A stretch of 64,000 nucleotides of DNA from Conexibacter sp. CPCC 206217. GTDB lineage: Bacteria > Actinomycetota > Thermoleophilia > Solirubrobacterales > Solirubrobacteraceae. The notes beneath the pieces are model-generated. The model did not search any database. It saw only the letters and a list, made by a program, of their open reading frames with translations, and had not been told where the DNA came from. Location: NCBI RefSeq assembly GCF_030646165.1, contig NZ_JAUTDO010000004.1, positions 248,001 through 312,000 of the forward strand. The letters are read 5' to 3'. The position numbers were made by a program, and so were the translations under genes. Within the stretch, counting starts at the first letter, position 1; each line of letters starts with the position of its first letter. This document shows, piece by piece, positions 27,514 through 34,834 of the stretch.

Positions 27514-27670
27514 CCCGCGGCGAGCGCGCGGTCGATGACGCGGCGTGACGGTTTTCGACCCCCGACGAGGCCGTCTCGACGCTTTTCGTGAAAATCCTCT
27601 TTCTGGACCGCGTAGAGGAACGAATTCGTCACATCCGCGCTTATGGAGCCCCGTAGGGTTGCGCGTCCTC

Positions 27671-28261
27671 GTGTCAGACATCGGACCTGCAACCCGTTTC
27701 AAGCGCTCGTCGGCCGTCGCGCTCGTGCTCGCCGGACTGGCCGCCGGAGCGGCCTTCTCCGCGCCCGGCGCGCAGGCGGGCGAGGCGAAGGCGCGGTGTG
27801 AGAACGTCCGTCTCTCCCCGGCCGAGGACACACGGCTCGCGACGCAGGCGATCCTGTGCCTGCTCAACCGCGAGCGCGCCAGTCGCCACCTGCGGAGACT
27901 GCGCATCAGCACCAACCTCACGCGGGCCGCCAGCGGTCACTCCAAGGACATGGTGAAGCGGCGCTACTTCGCGCACACGTCGCCGGGCAACGTCACCTTC
28001 GACCATCGCATCCGCCGTGCCCGCTACGCCCCGGACGCGAGCGCGAAGCTCGGGGAGAACCTCGCCTGGGGAATGGGCGATCCGGCGCTGCCGATCGAGA
28101 TCGTGCGCGGCTGGATGAGCAGCCCCGAGCATCGCGCCAACATCCTCGATCCGGCCTACCGCTCGATCGGCATCGGCATATCGGCCGGCGTCCCGGTCGA
28201 CGCGACCGCCTCCAGCGCGGCAAGCGGCGCGACGTACACGACCGACTTCGGCTCGCGCTGA
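27671..28261 (+). CDS. Secreted CAP-domain (SCP/PR1-like) protein 1
   Basis: 196 aa from the GTG at 27671, the most likely start before a signal peptide (FKRSSAVALVLAGLAAGAAF, cleavage near GAQAG). The CAP domain spans about residues 55-190: LCLLNRERASRHLRRL, SGHSKDMVKRRYFAHTSPGN, KLGENLAWGMG and MSSPEHRANILDPAYRSIGI. The conserved His and Glu residues of the CAP cavity are in GHSKDM, GENLAWG and PEHRANIL. Bacterial CAP proteins act outside the cell and their biochemical role is mostly unknown. The downstream gene is a close paralogue; unlike that one, this gene has no recognisable riboswitch upstream. Confidence 0.85.
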   Translation: MSDIGPATRFKRSSAVALVLAGLAAGAAFSAPGAQAGEAKARCENVRLSPAEDTRLATQAILCLLNRERASRHLRRLRISTNLTRAASGHSKDMVKRRYFAHTSPGNVTFDHRIRRARYAPDASAKLGENLAWGMGDPALPIEIVRGWMSSPEHRANILDPAYRSIGIGISAGVPVDATASSAASGATYTTDFGSR

Positions 28262-28364
28262 GCGACGCGGACGCGTGAGCGGGGATCCCCCGCGCGCTCG
28301 CACGTCCGTCCGTATCGACGTGTCCGCACTCTGTCGGCTGGGTAGGCTCATAACACAACCGCAG

Positions 28365-28452
28365 CTCGCTTCTCGAAACGGCAAACCACTCGTGAGGGTG
28401 GGACGCAAAGCCACGGGACTCCAGGTCGTATGGAGTCAGCCGGGTCGCCGAA
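28365..28452 (+). promoter_or_regulatory. Cyclic di-GMP-I (GEMM) riboswitch
   Basis: The conserved core GGCAAACC (28380-28387) is followed by P2 (CCACTC, GTGA GNRA tetraloop, GGGTGG, 28386-28401), then the invariant GGGACGCAAAGCC (28400-28412). P3 follows (GACTCCA at 28417-28423 with TGGAGTC at 28431-28437), and then AGCCGGGTCGCCG, whose GCCG can close P1 with CGGC at 28379-28382. Order, spacing and invariant bases match the c-di-GMP-I class. It lies 53 nt before the start of CAP-domain gene 2, so c-di-GMP should tune that secreted protein. A diguanylate cyclase is encoded at 44706-46172. Confidence 0.93.
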
Positions 28453-28460
28453 GGAACAAG

Positions 28461-28492
28461 GCATTCGAGGCATGTAGCGGGCGCCCGAATGC
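28461..28492 (+). promoter_or_regulatory. Hairpin between the riboswitch and the ribosome-binding site
   Basis: GCATTCG (28461-28467) pairs perfectly with CGAATGC (28486-28492), directly upstream of the AAAGGAG ribosome site (28493-28499). No U-tract follows, so it is more likely part of a translational expression platform than an intrinsic terminator. Confidence 0.5.
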
Positions 28493-28504
28493 AAAGGAGT
28501 TGCA

Positions 28505-29083
28505 GTGCACACTCGGATCCCCGCGATCCTCGCGTCCGGTCTCGTCGCCGCCGCCATGCTTCCCGGCGCGACGGCCTCGGCAGCCGCGCTCCCCGGGGCG
28601 CGGGCCGCCGCCGACGACTGCCGCAACGCGCGCGTCTCGCCGGCCGAGAACGCCCGCGCCGCCGCGGACGCGACGCTGTGCCTGCTCAACCGCGAACGCG
28701 CCGACCACGGCCTGCGCCCGCTGCGCGCGAACAACGCGCTCGCTCGCGCCGCGCGAGGCCATTCGCGCGACATGGTCCGTCGCAGCTTCTTCGACCACAC
28801 CGCGCCGGGCAACGTGACGTTCATCGACCGCATCCGCAGAGCGCGCTACTCGCCGAAGGGCAGCTGGTCGGTCGCCGAGAACATCGCTTGGGGCAGCGCA
28901 GAGCAGTCGCAGCCGATCCACATCGTCGAGAGCTGGATGAAGAGCCCGGGCCACCGCGCCAACATCCTCAACGGCAGCTTCCGCGTGATCGGCCTCGGGA
29001 TCGCCCCCGGCGTCCCCGTCGACGCGGCCGCCGCGCGCTCGCAGCCGGGCGGCACCTACACGACCGACTTCGGCTCGCGCTGA
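28505..29083 (+). CDS. Secreted CAP-domain (SCP/PR1-like) protein 2, riboswitch-controlled
   Basis: 192 aa from a GTG with an excellent ribosome site (AAAGGAG, 5-nt spacer). Signal peptide at 1-27 (MHTRIPAILASGLVAAAMLP to ATASAA). CAP domain at about 45-190: LCLLNRERADHGLRPL, RGHSRDMVRRSFFDHTAPGN, VAENIAWGSAEQ and KSPGHRANILNGSFRVIGLG, ending TYTTDFGSR exactly like paralogue 1. The two proteins share cysteine positions (Cys near 39 and 59), probably one disulfide. Expression should respond to c-di-GMP through the 5' riboswitch, which links it to surface or motile-to-sessile behaviour. The substrate or binding partner is unknown. Confidence 0.9.
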   Translation: MHTRIPAILASGLVAAAMLPGATASAAALPGARAAADDCRNARVSPAENARAAADATLCLLNRERADHGLRPLRANNALARAARGHSRDMVRRSFFDHTAPGNVTFIDRIRRARYSPKGSWSVAENIAWGSAEQSQPIHIVESWMKSPGHRANILNGSFRVIGLGIAPGVPVDAAAARSQPGGTYTTDFGSR

Positions 29084-29116
29084 GCCGATCGCCCGGCGCC
29101 GCTCGCGTCCGCTCCC

Positions 29117-31282
29117 TCAGTTCAGCGTCGCGAGCGTCAGCGGGACGATCGCCTCGGCTCCGGCCTTGCGCAGCTGACCGCCGACCATCGCGAGCGTGAA
29201 GCCGGACAGGCGCCGATCGTCGACGAGCACGCCCGCTCCCGGCGGGGGCGGCTGCACGACCTGGAAGGCTCCGCGCACGTTCGCGGCCTGCTGCGCGGCG
29301 TTCGCCATCTCGCGCTGCGGCGGACGCTCCTCGCGCCGTTGCAGCAGCTGCAGCCGCGGCACGCCGAGCTGGCGCGCGAGCGCATCGGCGAGCTGCTCGA
29401 TCTGCGTCCCGTGCTGAACCGACGGGACGCTCGTGACCCAGTCGACGCGGCGCCCGCTGAGCGCCTCGGCCAACGCGACCGCGACCTCGTCGTCGAGCCG
29501 TCCGCGGCGCAGGCCGCGCTCGATCGCCGGCCACCAGCCGCCATCGCCCAGGCGCGCGAGCGCCCAGCCGGGCTCGACAAGTGCGTCGACGGGGATCTTG
29601 CGCATCGTGCCGCCGCGGTCCGGCGCCATCTTGCGCTGCTCCAGCGCGATCGGCTGGGAGCGCAGATGGCGCTGCGCCTGCTCGACCAGCCGCGGTGACG
29701 GCGGCTCGGCGTAGCGCGGGCCGGCGCAGACCGAGCAGCGGCCGCAATCGGTCGGAGCGGGGTCGTCCAGCTCCTCCTGCAATGCGCGCATCAAGCAGCG
29801 GCCGTCGGTGCCGAACGACGCCATCGCCTCCTGCTCGGCGCGGCGCAACGCGGTGATCTGCGCGTAACGCTCACCGTCGTAGCGCCAGGCGCTGCCCTCG
29901 ACCGCGCGCCAGCGCGTGCCGTCGCGGCGGACCGCGCCCTCGACGTCGAGGATCTTCAGCATCGCCTCGATGCGCCCGGCGCCGAGGTTGACGACGGCCA
30001 TCAGCTCGCGGCTCGTGCGACCCTCGCCCGCGCCGCCCGCGGCGTTCAGCTCCGCCAGCACCGCCTGCACCTTCTCCTGCGCGGGGAACGCCTGCTCGAT
30101 GAAGAAGTCCTGGATCCGCCGGTCCTCCGCACCGCGCAGCAGCACCACCTCGGCGTTGTCGACGCCGCGCCCGGCGCGGCCGACCTGCTGGTAATAGGAG
30201 ACGACGGACCCGGGGGCTTGGTAGTGCACGACGAACTCGAGGTCGGCCTTGTCGTAGCCCATCCCCAGCGCGCTGGTGGCGACGAGCGCCTTCACGTCGT
30301 TGCGCAGCAGCCGCTCCTCGGCGGCGATCCGCTGATCGGTCTCCTGCTCGCCGCTGTAGGCGAGCGCCGGGATGCCGTTCGCCGACAGGAACGAGGCGAC
30401 CTGCTCTGCGTCGCGCTTGGTGAGCGTGTAGACGATTCCCGAGCCGGGCAGCTGCGGCAGCCGCTCGACGAGCCACGCGAGCCGCTCAGCCGGCCGCGGC
30501 AGTTCCAGCGCCTCCAGCCGCAGCGAGCTGCGCCCGAGCGGGCCGCGGTAGGAGCGCAGCGGCTCGGTGCCGGCGCTCACGCCCGGGCCGGCCGCGGCGC
30601 CCGCGACGCCCGCGCCCGCATCCGCCGCCGCACCCGCGTCAGGCCGCACCTCGACCCCCGCCGCCAGCTGGTCGAGCACGTCCGCGACGACGCGGTCGTT
30701 CGCGGTCGCGGTCGTGCCGAGCACCGCGACGCGTTCGGGCAGCGCGGCGAGCATGTCCTTGACGCGCCGGTAGTCGGGCCGGAAGTCGTGGCCCCAGTCG
30801 GAGATGCAGTGCGCCTCGTCGATCACCAGCAGGCCGACCGAGGCGGCGAAGAGCGGCAGCATCTCGTCGCGAAAGCGCGGGTTGTTGAGCCGCTCCGGCG
30901 AGATCAGCAGCAGGTCGATCTCGTCGTTGGCGAGCCCGCTCCGGATGTCGTCCCACGCCTCGCGGTTGGTCGAGTTGATCGTCTGCGCTCGCAGTCCCAG
31001 CCGCTGGGCGCCCGCGATCTGGTTGCGCATCAGCGCCAGCAGCGGCGAGACGATCAGCGTCGGCCCCGCGCCCTGCGCCCGCAGCAAAGCGGTCGCGACG
31101 AAGTAGACCGCCGACTTGCCCCACCCCGTCCGCTGCACGCACAGCACCCGCGCACGATCGACGACGACGTCGTGGATCGCCTCCAGCTGGCCGTCGCGGA
31201 AGTCGGCGGCAGGGTTGCCGGTGAGCATCCGCAGACGCTCGAGCGTCTGCGCGGCGAAGTCTGGTGCGACAGCGGTGGACAT
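29117..31282 (-). CDS. RecQ-family DNA helicase with C-terminal phosphoribosyltransferase-like domain
   Basis: 721 aa from the ATG at 31282. Superfamily 2 helicase: Walker A variant QRTGWGKSAVYF, DEAHCISDWGHDFRPDYRRV (motif II and aromatic-rich loop), GTTATA (motif III), ALVATSALGMGYDKADLEFV and QQVGRAGRG (motif VI). RecQ-type zinc cysteines follow in CLMRALQEEL...DCGRCSVC. The last 150 or so residues are not RecQ HRDC. They contain DDEVAVALAEALSGRRVDWV and VLVDDRRLSGFTLAMVGGQL, the order and PRPP-loop-like motif of ComF/type I phosphoribosyltransferases. An Ala/Gly-rich insertion near residue 230 is probably disordered. DNA repair helicase activity is expected; the role of the tail is unknown. 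Confidence 0.9.
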   Translation of the reverse strand: MSTAVAPDFAAQTLERLRMLTGNPAADFRDGQLEAIHDVVVDRARVLCVQRTGWGKSAVYFVATALLRAQGAGPTLIVSPLLALMRNQIAGAQRLGLRAQTINSTNREAWDDIRSGLANDEIDLLLISPERLNNPRFRDEMLPLFAASVGLLVIDEAHCISDWGHDFRPDYRRVKDMLAALPERVAVLGTTATANDRVVADVLDQLAAGVEVRPDAGAAADAGAGVAGAAAGPGVSAGTEPLRSYRGPLGRSSLRLEALELPRPAERLAWLVERLPQLPGSGIVYTLTKRDAEQVASFLSANGIPALAYSGEQETDQRIAAEERLLRNDVKALVATSALGMGYDKADLEFVVHYQAPGSVVSYYQQVGRAGRGVDNAEVVLLRGAEDRRIQDFFIEQAFPAQEKVQAVLAELNAAGGAGEGRTSRELMAVVNLGAGRIEAMLKILDVEGAVRRDGTRWRAVEGSAWRYDGERYAQITALRRAEQEAMASFGTDGRCLMRALQEELDDPAPTDCGRCSVCAGPRYAEPPSPRLVEQAQRHLRSQPIALEQRKMAPDRGGTMRKIPVDALVEPGWALARLGDGGWWPAIERGLRRGRLDDEVAVALAEALSGRRVDWVTSVPSVQHGTQIEQLADALARQLGVPRLQLLQRREERPPQREMANAAQQAANVRGAFQVVQPPPPGAGVLVDDRRLSGFTLAMVGGQLRKAGAEAIVPLTLATLN

Positions 31283-31288
31283 GCCTGC

Positions 31289-31294
31289 AGCGTA
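31289..31294 (-). promoter_or_regulatory. -10 box of the recQ promoter
   Basis: TACGCT on the minus strand, 6 nt before the ATG at 31282; no ribosome site, so probably leaderless. Confidence 0.45.
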
Positions 31295-31324
31295 GCCGCC
31301 GTCCCGGCCCGGATCGGCCCTTCC

Positions 31325-31354
31325 GCAATTAATTTGCAGTCCTGCGCAATTGCG
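31325..31354. promoter_or_regulatory. Paired AT-centred palindromes upstream of recQ
   Basis: GCAATTAATTTGC (31325-31337, near-palindromic) and CGCAATTGCG (31345-31354, perfect 10-bp palindrome) share GCAATT half-sites. They lie 30-70 bp upstream of the recQ -10 box and look like tandem repressor or activator sites. Confidence 0.45.
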
Positions 31355-31360
31355 TGACAA

Positions 31361-31714
31361 CTACCCGCGCAGCAGCACGTCGACGAGGCCGGGGAAGCGG
31401 GATTCGAGGTCGTCGCGGCGCAGGGAGATGAAGCGTTCGGTGCCGGCGGCGCGGGTGCGGGTGACGCCGGCCAGGCGCAGCAGCTTGAGGTGGTAGGAGC
31501 AGGTCGAGGTCGGGAGGCCGACGGCGCCGGTCAGCTCGCCCGAGCGCATCTCCGAGCCCGCGTCGGCGAGCGTGCGGATCAGCTCCAGCCGGATCGGCTC
31601 GCCGCAGGCGCGCATGATCGCCGAGAGGTCGAGTTGGTCGGTCGCGGGGTGCGGGATCGAGCGCGCGCTCGCGTGCTGGACGGGCGCTTCGCCGGTGGCA
31701 GCTTGGTTCGACAT
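31361..31714 (-). CDS. ArsR-type winged-helix transcriptional regulator
   Basis: 117 aa. The winged helix-turn-helix is clear: LSAIMRACGEPIRLELIRTL, then SGELTGAVGLPTSTCSYHLK and LLRLAGVTRTRAAGTERFIS. The STCSYHLKLL recognition helix matches the ArsR/helix_turn_helix_5 group. No metal-binding CxC pair is obvious, so the signal is probably not arsenic or a heavy metal. It is divergent from an MFS transporter and shares a 59-bp control region with a long palindrome, so it most likely represses that transporter and itself. Confidence 0.88.
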   Translation of the reverse strand: MSNQAATGEAPVQHASARSIPHPATDQLDLSAIMRACGEPIRLELIRTLADAGSEMRSGELTGAVGLPTSTCSYHLKLLRLAGVTRTRAAGTERFISLRRDDLESRFPGLVDVLLRG

Positions 31715-31737
31715 TCTTCGTACTATGGTACAACCTT

Positions 31738-31757
31738 AGTTCGAAACCTTTGGAACT
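31738..31757. promoter_or_regulatory. Operator palindrome between ArsR and MFS genes
   Basis: AGTTCGAAACCTTTGGAACT is a 20-bp dyad in which 16 positions are symmetric (arms AGTTC/GAACT and AAA/TTT). It ends 3 nt before the MFS Shine-Dalgarno. A smaller repeat, GTAC-TATG-GTAC (31720-31731), lies next to the ArsR start. Confidence 0.6.
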
Positions 31758-31773
31758 TTTGAAGGAGACCCCG

Positions 31774-33009
31774 GTGCCACCCGCCAGCTCCACCACAACC
31801 GTCGCAGCCCCGCGCCGGCTCACAGGAACGCCCGCATTCGCGCTCGTCGCGGCCGTGATCGGCCTGGCGCTCGCGGCGTCTGCGACACCGACACCGCTCT
31901 ACGGGGTCTACCAGCAGGAGTGGGGCTTCTCGACGATCACGCTGACGCTCGTCTACGCCGTCTACACCGTCGGCGTGCTCGCTGCTCTGCTCGTCGCCGG
32001 TTCGATCTCCGACCAGGTCGGGCGCCGCCCGGTGCTGTTCGCCGCGCTCACCGGCCTGATCGCCTCGACCGTCGTGTTCGCGTTCGCCGACTCGGTCGCA
32101 TGGCTGTTCGCCGCGCGGCTCGTGCAGGGCCTCTTCACCGGCGTCGCGCTCGGCGCCGCCGGCGCCGCGATGATCGACCTCCACCCGCGCGCCGACCACC
32201 GGCGGGTCGGGCTCGTCAACGGCACCGTCAGCGCCGCCGGCCTGGGCGTCGGCTCGATCGTCTCCGCCGCGCTCGTCCAGTACGGCCCCGCGCCGGAGGT
32301 GCTCCCCTATGTCCTCCTCGGCGTCCTCTTCGCGGCCGCGCTGACCGCGACGTTCTTCCTGCCCGAGCCGATCCGCGAGCGCTCGCGCCTGGCCCTTCAT
32401 CTCCAGCGTCCGCAGATCCCGCCGGCCGTGCGCGGCGCGTTCCTGCTGTCCTCGCTCGCCGTGCTGGCCTCCTGGTCGATCGGCGGCATCTACCTGTCGA
32501 TCGGTCCGCGCCTGGCCAGTGAGATGCTCGACACGCAGAACCACCTCGCCGGCGGCCTCGCGATCCTCGCGCTCACGCTCCCGGCAGTGCTGACGCAGCT
32601 GCGCTTCCACGCGCTCGACCCGCACACCGCGGCGTCCGCCGGCGCGGCCACGCTCGGGGTCGGGATGGCGCTGATCGTCGCCTCGCTGTCGACCGGCTCG
32701 GCGGTCTTCTTCCTCGCCGCCAGCGCCGTCGCGGGCGCCGGCTGGGGCGCCGCCTTCCTCGGCGCGCTGCGATCGCTGACCGCGGTGATACCGCCGCAGC
32801 ACCGCGCCGAGGTGATGTCCGCCTTCTACGTCGTCGCGTACCTGTCGCTCGGCGTCCCAGCGATCGTCGCGGGCGTCGTCGCCACGCACCTCAGCCTCGA
32901 CGACACCTTCCGCATCTTCGGCGCGCTCGTCGTGGTGCTCGCCGCGACCGTCTCGGTGCTTGCCGCCCGCGTGCGCACGACGACCCGCGCCGCAGCCGTC
33001 ACGGCGTAG
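31774..33009 (+). CDS. Major facilitator superfamily transporter
   Basis: 411 aa from the GTG at 31774, preceded by GAAGGAG. Twelve predicted helices. MFS motif A appears as GSISDQVGRRPVLFAAL in the loop between helices 2 and 3, and the N-terminal helix has ATPTPLYGVYQQEWGFSTIT, seen in drug/metabolite exporters of this type. Divergent from an ArsR regulator, so it is probably an inducible efflux pump. The substrate is unknown. An in-frame TTG 24 nt upstream is less likely because it lies inside the operator. Confidence 0.9.
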   Translation: MPPASSTTTVAAPRRLTGTPAFALVAAVIGLALAASATPTPLYGVYQQEWGFSTITLTLVYAVYTVGVLAALLVAGSISDQVGRRPVLFAALTGLIASTVVFAFADSVAWLFAARLVQGLFTGVALGAAGAAMIDLHPRADHRRVGLVNGTVSAAGLGVGSIVSAALVQYGPAPEVLPYVLLGVLFAAALTATFFLPEPIRERSRLALHLQRPQIPPAVRGAFLLSSLAVLASWSIGGIYLSIGPRLASEMLDTQNHLAGGLAILALTLPAVLTQLRFHALDPHTAASAGAATLGVGMALIVASLSTGSAVFFLAASAVAGAGWGAAFLGALRSLTAVIPPQHRAEVMSAFYVVAYLSLGVPAIVAGVVATHLSLDDTFRIFGALVVVLAATVSVLAARVRTTTRAAAVTA

Positions 33010-33017
33010 CGGCGCTG

Positions 33018-33044
33018 GCGCTCCCGCCGCAAGGCACGGAGCGC
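33018..33044. terminator. Stem-loop between convergent transporter genes
   Basis: GCGCTCC (33018-33024) pairs with GGAGCGC (33038-33044), enclosing a second short stem, GCC-GCAA-GGC, with a GNRA loop. It separates the MFS gene from the convergent ABC-2 permease gene. Confidence 0.55.
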
Positions 33045-33048
33045 GTCC

Positions 33049-33780
33049 TCAGACGCGCTTCGTGTCTCTGCGGTAGGCGCGCATCGCCAGCAGCGACAGC
33101 ACGACCGACCAGGCGCCGATCACGATCCAGCCCTGCGCGCCCCAGCCGCCGCCTCCGATCGAGACGTGGCTCGCCCGCACCAGCCAGTACGAGGGCAGCA
33201 GGCGCGCGAGGTCGTACATGAAGCCCGACGTGATCGGGAACCAGGTGCCGCCCAGCAGCGCCAGCAGCGACGCCGTCCCGCCCATCACCGGGCCGATCGC
33301 GTCGACCGTCAGGAGGTGGCCGATCAGCACGCCGAGCGCGGCGAACGGCACCAGCCCGACGAGGATCAGCCCGGTCATCGCGAGCCAGTCGCCGGCGCCG
33401 AGGCGCACGCCGAGGATCGAGCCGCAGACGTACATCAGCAGGATCGACAGCGTCGCCATCACGTACGCCGTCAGCACCTTCGCGCCGAGGTAGGAGCGCG
33501 CCGACAGCGGCGTGATCCGCAGCTGCCGGTTCCAGCCGACCGAGCGCTCGCCGGCGATCCGCGCGCCGCTGCTGATCGTCGCCATCATCGCGCCGAACGC
33601 CGCCAGGCCGATCATGTAGTAGAGCGGCGCCGAGATGCCGGTGTCGCCGAAGTTCGTCTCGCCCTTGTTCGGGCCCGCGATCACGAAGTAGAGGATCACC
33701 GGGAAGGCGAACGAGAAGATGAAGAAGCGTGCGTTGCGGAACGTCCGCAGCAGCTCGAAGCGGAGGTACGTGACGCTCAT
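33049..33780 (-). CDS. ABC-2 type exporter permease
   Basis: 243 aa, six predicted membrane helices, ABC-2 family. YLRFELLRTFRNARFFIFSF at the N-terminus and GERSVGWNRQLRITPLSAR in the cytoplasmic loop are typical of drug/lipid exporters of the DrrB/NodJ type. It overlaps the ATPase gene by ATGA, so the two form one exporter. Substrate unknown; the MMPL transporter gene upstream on the same strand might belong to the same transcript. Confidence 0.9.
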   Translation of the reverse strand: MSVTYLRFELLRTFRNARFFIFSFAFPVILYFVIAGPNKGETNFGDTGISAPLYYMIGLAAFGAMMATISSGARIAGERSVGWNRQLRITPLSARSYLGAKVLTAYVMATLSILLMYVCGSILGVRLGAGDWLAMTGLILVGLVPFAALGVLIGHLLTVDAIGPVMGGTASLLALLGGTWFPITSGFMYDLARLLPSYWLVRASHVSIGGGGWGAQGWIVIGAWSVVLSLLAMRAYRRDTKRV

Positions 33781-34757
33781 CGAGCCGGCTCCCTCGCCTG
33801 CGCGCCCGCGTACAGCGCGTCGTCGGCGTCATCGTCGTCGTAGCCGTCGTCGCCGGTCAGCTGCAGGAACGCCTGCTCCAGCCCGGCGCCGCTGATCTCC
33901 AGGTCGCACGCCGCGGGGTGCTCGTCCAGCAGCGCGCGCACGGCGGCGTCGGAGTCGTTGCAGGAGAGGATCACGGCGTCGCCGTGACGATCGGCGTTGA
34001 CGACGCCCGGCAGCGCGCCGAGCACCGCCAGGTTCACGCCCGGCAGCGTCGCGCGGATCGTGCGCGCGCCGACCATCGCCTTGATCTCCGTCGTCGGGCC
34101 GTCCGCGACGATCCGGCCGCGCGCCATCAGCACGGCGCGGTCGGCGTAGGCGTCGGCCTCGTCGAGGTAGTGGGTCGCGAAGACGATCGTCTTGCCGCGC
34201 GCGGCAAACGCGCGCATCGTCGACCAGAAGGCGTGGCGGCCCTCGACGTCCATCGCGACCGTCGGCTCGTCGAGCACGAGCAGGTCGGGATCGCTCACGA
34301 GCGCGACGGCGGCGCGCACACGCTGCGTCTCGCCGCCCGACAGCTTGTTCGTGCGCTGTTCGGCGATCTGCTCGAGCCCCGCCAGCTCCAGCACCTCGTC
34401 GATCGCCATCGGCGCCGGGTACAGCGCGGCCATCATCACGATCAGCTCGCGCACGCTGAGGTCCCTGATCAGCGCCCCGGTCTGCAGCATCGCGCCGACT
34501 GCGCCCGCGTCGATCGCGGCGGTCGGGTCCATGCCGAAGACGCTGACGCGGCCCTCGTCGGGCCGCGCGAGCCCGAGCAGCATGTCGATCGTCGTCGACT
34601 TGCCGGCGCCGTTGGGTCCCAGCAGCGCGACCGTTTCTCCGCGTCCGATCGAGACGTCGACGCCGCGCACCGCGCGGACCGGTCCGTTCGCGGAGCGGAA
34701 GCTCTTGACGAGGCCCTGCAGTTCGACGCCGGGCCTCGTCGCCGTTTCGTTCACCAT
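33777..34757 (-). CDS. ABC-2 type exporter ATP-binding protein
   Basis: 326 aa. Walker A GPNGAGKST (47-55), Q-loop MLQTGALIRDLSV, signature LSGGE (139-143), Walker B LLVLDEP (159-165) and H-loop FATHYLDEADAYADR. After the nucleotide-binding domain comes a DrrA-like C-terminal domain that ends in an unusual acidic run (DDGYDDDDADDALY). It drives the overlapping permease gene. Homologues export antibiotics or lipids; nothing here identifies the cargo. Confidence 0.92.
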   Translation of the reverse strand: MVNETATRPGVELQGLVKSFRSANGPVRAVRGVDVSIGRGETVALLGPNGAGKSTTIDMLLGLARPDEGRVSVFGMDPTAAIDAGAVGAMLQTGALIRDLSVRELIVMMAALYPAPMAIDEVLELAGLEQIAEQRTNKLSGGETQRVRAAVALVSDPDLLVLDEPTVAMDVEGRHAFWSTMRAFAARGKTIVFATHYLDEADAYADRAVLMARGRIVADGPTTEIKAMVGARTIRATLPGVNLAVLGALPGVVNADRHGDAVILSCNDSDAAVRALLDEHPAACDLEISGAGLEQAFLQLTGDDGYDDDDADDALYAGAQAREPAR

Positions 34758-34834
34758 GCTCCGCAGTCTGCGTCAGCCGAGCCGCGGGCGTAAGTGTCGG
34801 CCGTCCGGAATGGGGCATGACATCCGTCACGGTT

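Noticed and set aside
27583..27670. A second c-di-GMP riboswitch before CAP gene 1
   Set aside because: A GTAGGGTTGCGCG stretch vaguely resembles the 3' part of the aptamer, but GCAAACC and the ACGCAAAGCC core are missing.
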